Assembly (NCBI RefSeq): GCF_027853245.1
Contig: NZ_JAPTZM010000003.1
Length of the DNA: 64,000 bases
Reading direction: 5' to 3' (one strand)
Source: Atlantibacter subterraneus
GTDB taxonomy: Bacteria; Pseudomonadota; Gammaproteobacteria; Enterobacterales; Enterobacteriaceae
Below the pieces are notes generated by a model. It was not told the origin of the DNA and made no database searches. It worked only from the letters and a program-made list of their open reading frames with translations. The position numbers and the translations under genes are program-made. Positions 25,272-34,696 of the stretch are shown here, in pieces; positions within the stretch are counted from its first letter, which is position 1; each line of letters opens with the position of its first letter.

Positions 25272-27569
25272 ATGAAATGGCTTTGTTCTGTAGGGATGGC
25301 AGTCAGCCTCGCGCTGCAACCTGCTTATGCGTCATCGACCTTTGGTGAACACCCGCTGACCCCCGAGGCGCGGGATGCGTTTGTCACCGATCTGCTCAAA
25401 CAAATGACCGTGGATGAAAAGATCGGTCAGCTGCGGTTAATCAGCGTGGGGCCTGATAATCCCAAAGAAGCGATCCGCGACATGATCCAGCAAAGCCAGG
25501 TGGGCGCCATCTTTAACACCGTTACCCGCCAGGATATCCGCGCCATGCAGGATCAGGTGATGGAACTGAGCCGCCTGAAAATCCCGTTATTCTTCGCCTA
25601 CGACGTGCTGCACGGCCAGCGCACCGTGTTCCCGATAAGCCTCGGGCTGGCGTCCTCATTTAATCTTGAGGCGGTTAAAACCGTGGGCCGGATTTCCGCC
25701 TATGAAGCGGCGGACGACGGGCTGAATATGACCTGGGCACCGATGGTGGATGTCTCGCGCGATCCGCGCTGGGGCCGCGTGTCGGAAGGCTTCGGGGAAG
25801 ATACGTATTTAACCTCCATCATGGGTAAAACCATGGTGGAAGCGATGCAGGGCAAAAGCCCGGCGGATCGCTACTCGGTGATGACCAGCGTCAAACACTT
25901 CGCCGCCTACGGCGCAGTGGAGGGCGGTAAAGAGTATAACACCGTGGATATGAGCCCACAGCGCCTGTTCAACGACTACATGCCGCCGTACAAAGCGGCG
26001 CTCGATGCGGGCAGCGGTGGCGTGATGGTGGCGCTGAACTCGCTGAACGGCACCCCGGCCTCTTCGGACAGCTGGCTGCTGAAAGATCTGCTGCGCGATG
26101 AGTGGGGCTTTAAGGGCATCACCATCTCCGACCACGGGGCGATCAAAGAGCTGATCAAACACGGCACGGCGGCGGATCCAAAAGACGCGGTGCGCGTGGC
26201 GCTGAAGTCCGGCATCAACATGAGCATGAGCGACGAATACTACAGCAAGTATTTGCCGGAGCTGGTGAAAAGCGGCGACGTCACCATGGAAGAGCTGGAC
26301 GACGCGACCCGTCATGTGCTGAACGTCAAGTACGATATGGGGCTGTTTAACGATCCGTACAGTCACTTAGGGCCGAAAGAAACCGACCCGCAGGACACCA
26401 ACGCCGAAAGCCGCCTGCACCGCCAGGAAGCGCGTGAAGTGGCCCGCGAAAGCATGGTACTGCTGAAAAACCGTCTTGATACGCTACCGCTGAAAAAATC
26501 CGGCACGATTGCGCTGATCGGCCCGCTGGCGGACAGCCAGCGCGACGTGATGGGCAGCTGGTCGGCGGCGGGCGTGATAAAACAGTCCGTCACCCTGATG
26601 AGCGGTATCAAGAGCGCCGTAGGCGATAACGCCAAAATTCTTTATGCCAAAGGGGCCAACCTCACTAACGATAAAGGCATTATTGAGTTCCTGAATCAGT
26701 ACGAGCAGGGCGTCGCCGTTGATGAACGTACCCCCCAGGCGATGATTGACGAAGCCGTGGAGACCGCGAAGCAGGCCGACGTGGTGGTTCTGGCGGTGGG
26801 TGAGGCCCAGGGCATGGCCCATGAGGCCTCCAGCCGTACCGATCTGACCCTGCCGCAAAGCCAGCGCGACCTGATCGCGGCGATTAAAGCCACCGGCAAA
26901 CCGCTGGTACTGGTGCTGATGAACGGGCGTCCGCTGGCGCTGGTGAAAGAAGACCAGCAGGCCGATGCGATTCTGGAAACCTGGTATGCGGGCACCGAAG
27001 GGGGCAACGCCATCGCCGATGTGCTGTTTGGCGACTACAACCCGTCGGGCAAACTGCCGATGTCTTTCCCGCGCTCGGTGGGGCAAATCCCGGTGTATTA
27101 CAGCCATCTGAACACGGGCCGTCCGTACAACCCGGAAAAACCGAACAAATACACCTCGCACTACTTCGATGAAGCTAATGGCCCGCTGTATCCGTTTGGT
27201 TACGGTCTGAGCTACACCACCTTTAGCGTATCGGACGTGAAGCTCTCTTCGCCGACGATGGCGCAAAACGGCAGCGTGACCGCCAGCGTGGAGGTGACCA
27301 ACACCGGCAAACGCGAAGGTGCTACGGTGGTGCAGATGTATCTTCAGGACGTGACTGCGTCCCTGAGCCGCCCGGTGAAGGAGTTGAAAGGGTTTAACAA
27401 GGTCCACCTGAAACCGGGTGAAACCCAAACCGTCAGCTTCCCAATCGATGTCAATGCGCTGAAGTTCTGGAACCAGAAACTGCAGTACGTGGCCGAGCCG
27501 GGCAAATTCAACGTGTTTATTGGCCTGGATTCCGCCCGCGTGAAGCAGGGCGAGTTCGAACTGCAATAA
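25272..27569 (+). CDS. bglX: Periplasmic beta-glucosidase BglX
   Basis: A 765-residue GH3 glycosidase, the same length as E. coli BglX. A signal peptide of about 20 residues (MKWLCSVGMAVSLALQPAYA) is followed by the GH3 N-terminal barrel with the nucleophile Asp in GFKGITISDHGA, the GH3 C-terminal domain and a fibronectin-III-like domain (about residues 650-760). It hydrolyses beta-glucosides and beta-galactosides in the periplasm. The ATG at 25272 gives the signal peptide; the long reading from 25146 does not. A GCAA-tetraloop terminator follows. Confidence 0.95.
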   Translation: MKWLCSVGMAVSLALQPAYASSTFGEHPLTPEARDAFVTDLLKQMTVDEKIGQLRLISVGPDNPKEAIRDMIQQSQVGAIFNTVTRQDIRAMQDQVMELSRLKIPLFFAYDVLHGQRTVFPISLGLASSFNLEAVKTVGRISAYEAADDGLNMTWAPMVDVSRDPRWGRVSEGFGEDTYLTSIMGKTMVEAMQGKSPADRYSVMTSVKHFAAYGAVEGGKEYNTVDMSPQRLFNDYMPPYKAALDAGSGGVMVALNSLNGTPASSDSWLLKDLLRDEWGFKGITISDHGAIKELIKHGTAADPKDAVRVALKSGINMSMSDEYYSKYLPELVKSGDVTMEELDDATRHVLNVKYDMGLFNDPYSHLGPKETDPQDTNAESRLHRQEAREVARESMVLLKNRLDTLPLKKSGTIALIGPLADSQRDVMGSWSAAGVIKQSVTLMSGIKSAVGDNAKILYAKGANLTNDKGIIEFLNQYEQGVAVDERTPQAMIDEAVETAKQADVVVLAVGEAQGMAHEASSRTDLTLPQSQRDLIAAIKATGKPLVLVLMNGRPLALVKEDQQADAILETWYAGTEGGNAIADVLFGDYNPSGKLPMSFPRSVGQIPVYYSHLNTGRPYNPEKPNKYTSHYFDEANGPLYPFGYGLSYTTFSVSDVKLSSPTMAQNGSVTASVEVTNTGKREGATVVQMYLQDVTASLSRPVKELKGFNKVHLKPGETQTVSFPIDVNALKFWNQKLQYVAEPGKFNVFIGLDSARVKQGEFELQ

Positions 27570-27586
27570 TTTTTTCATCACGTAAC

Positions 27587-27611
27587 AGGCCGGGCAACCG
27601 GCCTTTTTTAT
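27587..27611 (+). terminator. Terminator of bglX
   Basis: AGGCCGG-GCAA-CCGGCCT followed by six Ts, a stable tetraloop hairpin 18 bp after the stop. Confidence 0.9.
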
Positions 27612-27714
27612 TTCCGTCGCGCTCGGGTTAATCCTCCATCCATAATGCGCAGCGCCTGATTCTCAACTACGCTTTTCCCTTGAACCCCGCGTTTGGGTGT
27701 GATGAGGAAAATCA

Positions 27715-28623
27715 ATGAAAACGAAAATCTGGAGTGCGGCAGGCTTACTTTTATTGGCGACAGGGGCTCAGGCGGCAGACCCGGTAAAAGTCGGTTCGAA
27801 AATCGACACCGAAGGCGCGCTGTTGGGCAATATCATTATTCAGGTGCTGGAAAGCCACGGCGTCAAAACCGTGAATAAAGTGCAGCTCGGCACCACGCCG
27901 GTGGTGCGCGCCGCCATTACCTCCGGCGAGCTCGATATTTACCCGGAATACACCGGCAACGGCGCGTTTTTCTTCAAAGATGAAAACGACCCGGCATGGA
28001 AAAACGCCAAAGCGGGCTACGAGAAAGTCAAAAAGCTCGATGCGGAGCAAAATAAACTCATCTGGCTGGCGCCTGCTTCGGCGAACAATACCTGGACTAT
28101 CGCCGTGCGTAAGGATCTGGCTGAAAAGAACAAACTCGCCTCGCTGGCGGATCTCAGCCGCTATCTGAAAGAAAAAGGCGAGTTCAAACTGGCGGCCTCG
28201 GCAGAGTTTATTGAGCGTCCGGACGCGCTGCCCGCTTTTGAAAAAGCCTATGACTTTAAACTCAACCAGCCGCAGCTGCTGTCGCTGGCCGGAGGCGATA
28301 CTGCCGTGACGATCAAAGCCGCTGCGCAGCAAACTTCCGGCGTGAATGCCGCCATGGCCTACGGCACCGATGGCCCGGTTGCCGCACTGGGCCTGCAAAC
28401 CCTGTCCGATCCAAAAGGCGTACAGCCGGTGTATGCGCCTGCGCCGGTGGTGCGTGACGCCGTGCTGAAGGCCTATCCGCAGATGGGCGAGTGGCTCGAC
28501 CCGGTATTCGCCTCGCTGGATGAAAAAACCCTTCAGCAGCTGAATGCTTCCATTGCCGTTGAAGGTCTGGACGCGAAAAAGGTCGCTGCCGATTATCTGA
28601 AGCAAAAAGGATTTGTGAAGTAA
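27715..28623 (+). CDS. osmF: Osmoprotectant-binding protein OsmF (YehZ)
   Basis: A 302-residue periplasmic binding protein of the OpuAC type (E. coli OsmF 305). A signal peptide of about 20 residues ends GAQAA. Conserved binding-fold segments include VGSKIDTEGALLGNIIIQVLESHG and ELDIYPEYTGNGAFFF. With YehYXW it forms a low-affinity glycine-betaine/osmolyte ABC transporter, in E. coli under RpoS control. First gene of osmF-yehY-yehX-yehW, all on the plus strand with short gaps or overlaps. Confidence 0.93.
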   Translation: MKTKIWSAAGLLLLATGAQAADPVKVGSKIDTEGALLGNIIIQVLESHGVKTVNKVQLGTTPVVRAAITSGELDIYPEYTGNGAFFFKDENDPAWKNAKAGYEKVKKLDAEQNKLIWLAPASANNTWTIAVRKDLAEKNKLASLADLSRYLKEKGEFKLAASAEFIERPDALPAFEKAYDFKLNQPQLLSLAGGDTAVTIKAAAQQTSGVNAAMAYGTDGPVAALGLQTLSDPKGVQPVYAPAPVVRDAVLKAYPQMGEWLDPVFASLDEKTLQQLNASIAVEGLDAKKVAADYLKQKGFVK

Positions 28624-28647
28624 TCACGCCTGGAAAAGGGATGTCTT

Positions 28648-29811
28648 TTGACAATACGCTGTCATAACCGGGTGATGCTGCTGCTGGCCATCTTGCTGGC
28701 AGCAGCGCTCCTGCTGCCGTTTATAAACTACGCGCCTAACCGTCTGGTTTCAGGCTCGCCGATGAGCGTGTCGGCGCTCTCCCCGCTGGCGCTGTATGGG
28801 CTGCTCGCCGCTGCGCTGCTGCTGGTTATCCTGTCATTGTTACCCGGACGCGCCGCGCTGGTTGCCGGCCTGGTCAGCGCGGAAGGGCTGTTTATCGCGC
28901 TGCTGCTGCTGGTGGGTTATGCCGCCACCCATCTGGCCCAGCAGGGCAGTCCGCTGGCGCGCACCTCGCCAGGTAGCGGAGCCTGGCTGATGGCGGCGCT
29001 GGCGCTGCTGTTGATGAGCGATACCATCAGCCGCCTGACCCGGAAGCCGCTGTGGCGCTGGCTGCTGCTGGCGCAGCTGTGGATTGTGCCGCTATGGCTG
29101 CTGCTGACCGGCTACTTCAACGATATCTCGCTGCTTAAAGAGTATGCCAACCGCCAGGACGTGTTTAACGACGCGTTCAGCCAGCATCTGACGCTGCTGC
29201 TGGCGACGCTCGGCATCGCCCTGGCCATCGGTATCCCGCTGGGCTTGCTGTGCCACCGGTATGCCCGTTCGCAGCCTGCGGTGTTTTCCGTGCTTAACGT
29301 CATTCAAACCGTACCGTCGATTGCCCTGTTCGGGTTGCTGATCGCGCCGCTTGCCGCGCTGGCGGCGCTGTTTCCCTGGCTGGGGCGATTAGGCGTTTCC
29401 GGCATCGGGATGGCACCGGCGCTGATCGCGCTGGTGCTTTACGCGCTGTTGCCGCTGGTGCGCGGCGTGGTGGCGGGCCTCGGCCAGGTGCCGGAAAACG
29501 TGCTGGAAAGCGCGCGTGGCATGGGCATGACCGATCGCCAGCGCTTCTTCAAAGCTGAAGTGCCGCTGGCGCTGCCGGTGCTGTTACGCAGCCTGAAGGT
29601 GGTGGCGGTGCAGACCGTCGGCATGGCGGTGATCGCCGCGCTAATTGGCGCAGGCGGCTTCGGCGCGCTGGTGTTTCAGGGGCTGTTAAGCAGCGCGCTG
29701 GACCTGGTGCTGCTGGGCGTAATACCGGTGATCGCCATGGCGGTAGCGGTGGATGGACTGTTTAACCTGCTGATTGCAGCGCTGGAGGCGCAACGACATG
29801 ATCGAATTTGA
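28648..29811 (+). CDS. yehY: Osmoprotectant ABC permease YehY
   Basis: A 387-residue membrane permease (E. coli YehY 385). The N-terminal half adds several membrane segments; the C-terminal half is a BPD_transp_1 domain with the EAA-like loop LESARGMGMTDRQRFFKAEVPLALPVLL. The start is a TTG at 28648 preceded by AAAAGGGATGTC. The gene's last 14 bp overlap yehX. Confidence 0.92.
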   Translation: MTIRCHNRVMLLLAILLAAALLLPFINYAPNRLVSGSPMSVSALSPLALYGLLAAALLLVILSLLPGRAALVAGLVSAEGLFIALLLLVGYAATHLAQQGSPLARTSPGSGAWLMAALALLLMSDTISRLTRKPLWRWLLLAQLWIVPLWLLLTGYFNDISLLKEYANRQDVFNDAFSQHLTLLLATLGIALAIGIPLGLLCHRYARSQPAVFSVLNVIQTVPSIALFGLLIAPLAALAALFPWLGRLGVSGIGMAPALIALVLYALLPLVRGVVAGLGQVPENVLESARGMGMTDRQRFFKAEVPLALPVLLRSLKVVAVQTVGMAVIAALIGAGGFGALVFQGLLSSALDLVLLGVIPVIAMAVAVDGLFNLLIAALEAQRHDRI

Positions 29812-30739
29812 TGGCGTGACCAAATATTACCAGGGACGCGCTGCGGTAGAAGATCTCAATCTGAACTTCCGCAAGGGCGCGTTTTCGGTATTGATCGGCA
29901 CCTCCGGCTCCGGTAAATCCACCACCTTAAAGATGATCAACCGGCTGGTGGAGCATGACGAAGGGCGCATTCGCTTTGCCGGAGAAGAGATCCGCAACTT
30001 TTCGCCGCAGGATTTACGGCGGCGTATGGGCTACGCCATCCAGTCTATCGGGCTGTTCCCGCACTGGGACGTGGCGCAAAACATCGCCACCGTTCCGCAA
30101 CTGCTGAAGTGGCCGAAGGCGCGGATTAACCAGCGGGTGGATGAACTGCTGGCGCTGCTTGGCCTGGACCCGGCGCAGTTTCGCCGCCGCTATCCGCATC
30201 AGCTTTCCGGCGGCCAGCAGCAGCGGGTCGGCGTGGCGCGGGCGCTGGCGGCGGACCCGGAAGTGCTGTTGATGGATGAACCCTTTGGCGCGCTCGATCC
30301 GGTAACCCGCGAGGCGTTGCAGCAGGAGATGATGCGCATTCATCAACTTCAGGGGCGCACCATTGTTCTGGTCACCCACGATGTGGATGAGGCGCTGCGT
30401 CTCGCGGATCATCTGGTGGTGATGGACGGCGGCAAAGTGGTGCAGCAGGGCGCGCCGCTGGCCCTGCTCAGCCAGCCGGAAAACGCGTTTGTGCGCGATT
30501 TCTTTGGCCGCAGCGAGCTGGGCGTGCGGCTGCTGTCGATGCGCCAGGTGAAAGATTACCTCACGGTGGGGCATTGCGAAGGCGTGCCGGTTAGCCGCGA
30601 TACCACGCTGCGTGAGGCGCTGTCGCTGTTCGTGGAGCGGCGCTGCGACGAGCTGCCGGTGGTGGATGAACAGGGCAACCCGTGCGGTGTGATCCGCTTT
30701 AATACTCTGCTGGAGGGCGATCGTGCGTCTGCTTCGTGA
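29798..30739 (+). CDS. yehX: Osmoprotectant ABC ATPase YehX
   Basis: A 313-residue ABC ATPase of the OpuCA/ProV type. Walker A is GTSGSGKSTT, the signature LSGGQQQRVGVARAL, Walker B VLLMDEPFGALD. A C-terminal CBS-like region (about 250-305, containing DTTLREALSLFVERRCDELPVVDEQG) fits osmotic gating seen in this family. It overlaps yehY (14 bp) and yehW (17 bp), showing translational coupling. Confidence 0.94.
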   Translation: MIEFDGVTKYYQGRAAVEDLNLNFRKGAFSVLIGTSGSGKSTTLKMINRLVEHDEGRIRFAGEEIRNFSPQDLRRRMGYAIQSIGLFPHWDVAQNIATVPQLLKWPKARINQRVDELLALLGLDPAQFRRRYPHQLSGGQQQRVGVARALAADPEVLLMDEPFGALDPVTREALQQEMMRIHQLQGRTIVLVTHDVDEALRLADHLVVMDGGKVVQQGAPLALLSQPENAFVRDFFGRSELGVRLLSMRQVKDYLTVGHCEGVPVSRDTTLREALSLFVERRCDELPVVDEQGNPCGVIRFNTLLEGDRASAS

Positions 30740-31454
30740 TCCTCTGCTGTGGCTGATCCTGCTTTATGGCGCGCTGCTGGTGGGCCTGCCTTATAGTGCG
30801 GGATTGTTTAGCTGGCTATTTCCGCAGCTGCCGCGCCCGCTGTATCAGCAGGAGAGTTTCTGGGCGTTGACCGTGGCGCATTTTTATCTGGTGGGCGTTT
30901 CGAGCCTGGTCGCCATCGTGCTCGGCATCGGATTAGGGATTGTGGTGACGCGCCCGTTCGGCCTGGAATTCCGCGCGCTGGTAGAAACCATCGCGGCGGT
31001 GGGCCAGACGTTTCCCCCGGTGGCGGTGCTGGCGGTGGCGGTACCGGCGATCGGCTTCGGCAAAGAGCCAGCGATTATCGCACTGATTTTATACGGCTGG
31101 CTGCCGGTGCTGCAGGGCACGTTGGCGGGTATTGGCGCGGTGCCGGGCAGCGTTAAAGAGGTGGCACGCGGCGTGGGGATGAGCGGCTGGCAGACCTTAT
31201 GGAAAGTGGAGATGCCGCTGGCCGCGCCGGTGATCCTCGCGGGCGTGCGCACGTCGGTGATTATCAATATTGGCACGGCGGCTATCGCTTCGACGGTGGG
31301 CGCGAATACCCTCGGCACGCCGGTGATTATCGGCCTGAGCGGCTTTAACACCGCGTATGTGATTCAGGGGGCGATTCTGGTGGCGCTGGCGGCGATTATC
31401 GTCGACCGCGCCTTCGAGCGTTTACAGCAGATTATGACCCGGCATGCAGGATAA
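30723..31454 (+). CDS. yehW: Osmoprotectant ABC permease YehW
   Basis: A 243-residue permease, the same length as E. coli YehW, with a BPD_transp_1 domain and the loop VKEVARGVGMSGWQTLWKVEMPLAAPVIL. The start is a GTG inside the end of yehX. It completes the OsmF-YehYXW transporter. Its last 23 bp overlap the end of the small gene yohO on the other strand. Confidence 0.93.
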   Translation: MRLLRDPLLWLILLYGALLVGLPYSAGLFSWLFPQLPRPLYQQESFWALTVAHFYLVGVSSLVAIVLGIGLGIVVTRPFGLEFRALVETIAAVGQTFPPVAVLAVAVPAIGFGKEPAIIALILYGWLPVLQGTLAGIGAVPGSVKEVARGVGMSGWQTLWKVEMPLAAPVILAGVRTSVIINIGTAAIASTVGANTLGTPVIIGLSGFNTAYVIQGAILVALAAIIVDRAFERLQQIMTRHAG

Positions 31455-31542
31455 CAGTGTAGCCCGCCAGCATCACGCCGCCGATCCCGCCAATCGCCAT
31501 CAGTAACATGCCGGTGACGATCGCTATTCTGGTTAATTTCAT
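31432..31542 (-). CDS. yohO: Small membrane protein YohO
   Basis: A 36-codon gene on the minus strand. The product begins MKLTRIAIVTGMLLMAIGG and ends GGVMLAGYTVILHAGS, clearly the E. coli YohO pattern (GGIGGVMLAGYT). It has one hydrophobic helix and no known function. AAGGAGCAGTCC precedes the ATG. It lies between yehW and mlrA as in E. coli and overlaps the yehW 3' end tail to tail. Confidence 0.9.
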   Translation of the reverse strand: MKLTRIAIVTGMLLMAIGGIGGVMLAGYTVILHAGS

Positions 31543-31619
31543 GGACTGCTCCTTGGGTTAACCCGACGATTATACCCGTCTGCGCTCAGGTTGCACCTTT
31601 GTTATTTTTGTTACGTCGT

Positions 31620-32363
31620 TTACAGCGCTTCCGGCGCGTTTAAATCGATGATGGCCCGGCCTTCCGTGCGCCACTGCGCCAGTTGGGTTCGCTGTTGAGA
31701 GGTGGGGTTATCACCGCACCACACCAGCAGCGTCTGGCCCTCGAAAATTTCCGGGCGCAGCTGCGCCACCGGATGCGCCAGAATACTCACCCGCCAGCCC
31801 CGTTGAGTGGCGCTCCAGCCCGCCAGCCACAGGCGTGTGGTGTCGGTAATATTCCAGCCGATCACCAGCGCGTCTTTGCCGCTTTTTTTGCGCGCCGACG
31901 ACAGGCACAGGGCGATGTAGTTGATCAGCACGCCATCAAGGATGCTCAGGAGTGTGGCGAGGGCGGCCTGCTGGCTTTGCAGGCGATGGCGAAGGGGGAT
32001 AAACAGCTTGTCGACCAGGGTTTGAGCGGGGTAGTCGCGGCCAGTTTCACTGACCCAGTTACGTACCCGGTTAATATTCCCGGCGCGCAGCAGGCGCAAT
32101 AGCGTTTCCTGCATTTGATACCACTGGGAACCCGGGTCCTGCGCGTCCGTCAGCAGTAGCGATTTGACCTTGCTGACCTGAACGCCGTTATCGATCCACT
32201 GTTTGATCTCGCGGATCCGGTCGATATCAGATTCGTTGAATAAGCGGTGCCCGCCATCGGTGCGTTGCGGCTTAACCAGCCCGTATCGCCGCTGCCATGC
32301 CCTGAGTGTGACAGGGTTAATATCACACAACTCCGCCACCTCACCGATGGTGTAAAGCGCCAT
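31620..32363 (-). CDS. mlrA: MerR-like regulator MlrA
   Basis: A 247-residue regulator (E. coli MlrA 243). The N-terminal MerR-type winged helix is intact: MALYTIGEVAELCDINPVTLRAWQRRYGLVKPQRTDGGHRLF. The C-terminal part resembles a B12-binding-like sensor fold without a recognisable cobalamin motif. MlrA activates csgD, the master regulator of curli and cellulose, under c-di-GMP and RpoS control. The start at 32363 has GAGGGTGGT before it; the longer reading to 32480 is rejected. Confidence 0.94.
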   Translation of the reverse strand: MALYTIGEVAELCDINPVTLRAWQRRYGLVKPQRTDGGHRLFNESDIDRIREIKQWIDNGVQVSKVKSLLLTDAQDPGSQWYQMQETLLRLLRAGNINRVRNWVSETGRDYPAQTLVDKLFIPLRHRLQSQQAALATLLSILDGVLINYIALCLSSARKKSGKDALVIGWNITDTTRLWLAGWSATQRGWRVSILAHPVAQLRPEIFEGQTLLVWCGDNPTSQQRTQLAQWRTEGRAIIDLNAPEAL

Positions 32364-32478
32364 ACCACCCTCACTATGCGCGTAAAAATCCCCACTTAAC
32401 TGTAGTCGGTAGCAGGCTAACCAGGCAAAATGTATTGTGTATTTTTGCACAGATACTCGGCAGTCGGATTGCCAGATC

Positions 32479-32505
32479 AAAAAAATGCCCTCGCGAGGAG
32501 GGCAT
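32479..32505 (-). terminator. Terminator of metG
   Basis: On the minus strand, ATGCCCTC-CTCGC-GAGGGCAT is followed by seven Ts, just past the metG stop. Confidence 0.9.
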
Positions 32506-32510
32506 CATGA

Positions 32511-34541
32511 TTATTTGACCTGTTGGCCGGGCTTAGCGCCGTCGTCAGGGCTTAACAGGAAGATATCTTTCCCGCCAGGGCCTGCCGCCATCACCATGCC
32601 TTCAGAAACGCCAAAGCGCATTTTGCGCGGTGCCAGGTTGGCGACCATCACCGTCAGACGGCCAATCAGCACCTGCGGATCCGGATACGCGGAGCGAATG
32701 CCGGAGAACACGTTGCGTTTCTCGCCGTCCAGATCCAGCGTCAGGCGCAGCAGCTTGTCGGAGCCTTCAACGAACTCCGCGTTTTCAATCAACGCCACGC
32801 GCAGATCGACTTTGGCGAAATCATCGAAGCTGATGGTTTCCTGAATCGGATTATCCGCCAGTTCGCCGGTTGCCGGCGCGGCTGCCGCTTTCACTTCCTC
32901 TTTCGATGCTTCAACCAGCGCGTCCACCTGTTTCATCTCGATGCGGTTGTACAGCGCTTTAAAGGTATTCACTTTATGACCGAGCAGCGGCTGCTGGATA
33001 GCGTCCCAGGTCAGCTCGGTGTTCAGGAAGGCTTCGGCGCGTTCGCTCAACTGCGGCAGCACCGGCTTCAGCCAGGTCATCAGCACGCGGAACAGGTTGA
33101 TGCCCATTGAGCAGATCGCCTGCAGGTCGGCATCGCGGCCTTCCTGTTTCGCCACCACCCACGGAGCCTGCTCGTCAACGTAGCGGTTGGCCACGTCGGC
33201 CATCGCCATGATTTCGCGGACGGCTTTGCCGAACTCACGGCTTTCCCACGCTTCGCCGATGCTTTGCGCCGCGTCGGTAAAGGTCTTGTACAGCGCCGGA
33301 TCGGCCAGCTCTGCCGCCAGCATGCCGTCGAAGCGTTTGGTGATAAAGCCCGCGTTGCGGGACGCCAGGTTGACCACTTTGTTGACGATGTCGGCATTTA
33401 CGCGCTGGACGAAATCTTCCAGATTGAGGTCGATATCATCAATGCGTGAGGAGAGCTTGGCGGTGTAGTAATAGCGCAGGCTGTCGGCGTCGAAATGGTT
33501 CAGCCAGGTGCTGGCTTTGATAAAGGTGCCGCGCGATTTAGACATCTTCGCGCCGTTCACCGTCACATAGCCGTGGACGAACAGGTTGGTCGGCTTGCGG
33601 TAGCCGCTGCCTTCCAGCATCGCCGGCCAGAACAGGCTGTGGAAGTAAACGATGTCTTTACCGATGAAATGATACAGCTCGGCGTCAGAGTCTTTTTTCC
33701 ACCAGTCGTCAAAGTTGAGATCGCCACGCTTGTCGCACAGGTTTTTGAACGAGCCCATGTAGCCGATCGGCGCATCCAGCCAGACGTAAAAGTATTTGCC
33801 CGGCGCGTTGGGGATCTCAAAGCCGAAGTACGGCGCATCGCGGGAGATATCCCACTGTTGCAGGCCGGATTCGAACCACTCCTGCATTTTGTTTGCCACC
33901 TGCTCCTGCAACGCGCCGCTGCGGGTCCACGCCTGTAGCATTTCGCTGAACGACGGCAGGTCGAAGAAGAAGTGTTCGGATTCACGCATCACCGGCGTTG
34001 CGCCGGAAACCACCGACTTCGGCTCAATCAGCTCGGTCGGGCTGTAGGTCGCACCGCACACTTCGCAGTTATCGCCGTATTGATCCGGGGATTTGCATTT
34101 CGGGCAGGTGCCTTTGACGAAACGGTCCGGCAGGAACATGCCTTTTTCCGGGTCGTACAGCTGCGAAATGGTGCGGTTCTTGATGAAGCCGTTCTCTTTC
34201 AGACGGGTATAGATAAGCTCCGACAGCTCGCGGTTTTCGTCGCTGTGCGTGGAGTGATAGTTATCGTAGCTGATGTTAAAGCCAGCAAAATCGGTCTGAT
34301 GTTCCTGACTCATCTCGCCAATCATCTGCTCCGGCGTGATGCCTAGCTGTTGCGCTTTCAGCATAATCGGCGTGCCGTGGGCATCGTCGGCGCAGATGAA
34401 GTTGACGTTGTGGCCGCGCATTCGCTGGTAACGAACCCAGACATCAGCCTGGATATGCTCCAGCATGTGGCCGAGGTGGATCGAGCCGTTCGCGTAGGGA
34501 AGGGCACAGGTTACCAGTATTTTTTTCGCGACTTGAGTCAT
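32511..34541 (-). CDS. metG: Methionyl-tRNA synthetase MetG
   Basis: A 676-residue class I aminoacyl-tRNA synthetase (E. coli 677). The HIGH-type motif is PYANGSIHLGHMLEH near the N-terminus; the zinc knuckle has CPKC and CEVC; the KMSKS loop is AKMSKSRGTF; the C-terminal domain (about 575-676) is the EMAP/tRBD dimerisation and tRNA-binding module starting ISFDDFAKVDLRVA. It charges initiator and elongator tRNA-Met. The start at 34541 (MTQVAKKILVTCALPYANG) equals E. coli's; the longer reading is unsupported. Divergent from mrp. Confidence 0.97.
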   Translation of the reverse strand: MTQVAKKILVTCALPYANGSIHLGHMLEHIQADVWVRYQRMRGHNVNFICADDAHGTPIMLKAQQLGITPEQMIGEMSQEHQTDFAGFNISYDNYHSTHSDENRELSELIYTRLKENGFIKNRTISQLYDPEKGMFLPDRFVKGTCPKCKSPDQYGDNCEVCGATYSPTELIEPKSVVSGATPVMRESEHFFFDLPSFSEMLQAWTRSGALQEQVANKMQEWFESGLQQWDISRDAPYFGFEIPNAPGKYFYVWLDAPIGYMGSFKNLCDKRGDLNFDDWWKKDSDAELYHFIGKDIVYFHSLFWPAMLEGSGYRKPTNLFVHGYVTVNGAKMSKSRGTFIKASTWLNHFDADSLRYYYTAKLSSRIDDIDLNLEDFVQRVNADIVNKVVNLASRNAGFITKRFDGMLAAELADPALYKTFTDAAQSIGEAWESREFGKAVREIMAMADVANRYVDEQAPWVVAKQEGRDADLQAICSMGINLFRVLMTWLKPVLPQLSERAEAFLNTELTWDAIQQPLLGHKVNTFKALYNRIEMKQVDALVEASKEEVKAAAAPATGELADNPIQETISFDDFAKVDLRVALIENAEFVEGSDKLLRLTLDLDGEKRNVFSGIRSAYPDPQVLIGRLTVMVANLAPRKMRFGVSEGMVMAAGPGGKDIFLLSPDDGAKPGQQVK

Positions 34542-34581
34542 AGTGAGAATTACTTCTTCCAGGTAAAAAGGGGGTTCGATA

Positions 34582-34607
34582 TTACCAAATGGGTACTTAT
34601 TTGGTAA
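34582..34607. other. Perfect 9-bp inverted repeat in the metG leader
   Basis: TTACCAAAT (34582-34590) and ATTTGGTAA (34599-34607) flank an 8-base loop about 40 bp upstream of the metG ATG. It could be an operator or an mRNA hairpin; I do not recognise it. Confidence 0.6.
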
Positions 34608-34696
34608 CCCAAAAGCGAAGGCTGGGGGAATTATTCCCTTTTTGGTATGCTTAACGCTTCGAACCCTTATCAAAACACAATTACAAAGGAGTCGGG

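Noticed and set aside
26484..27581. 365-codon open frame antisense to bglX
   Set aside because: His/Arg/Gln-rich translation typical of an antisense shadow of a GC-rich gene.
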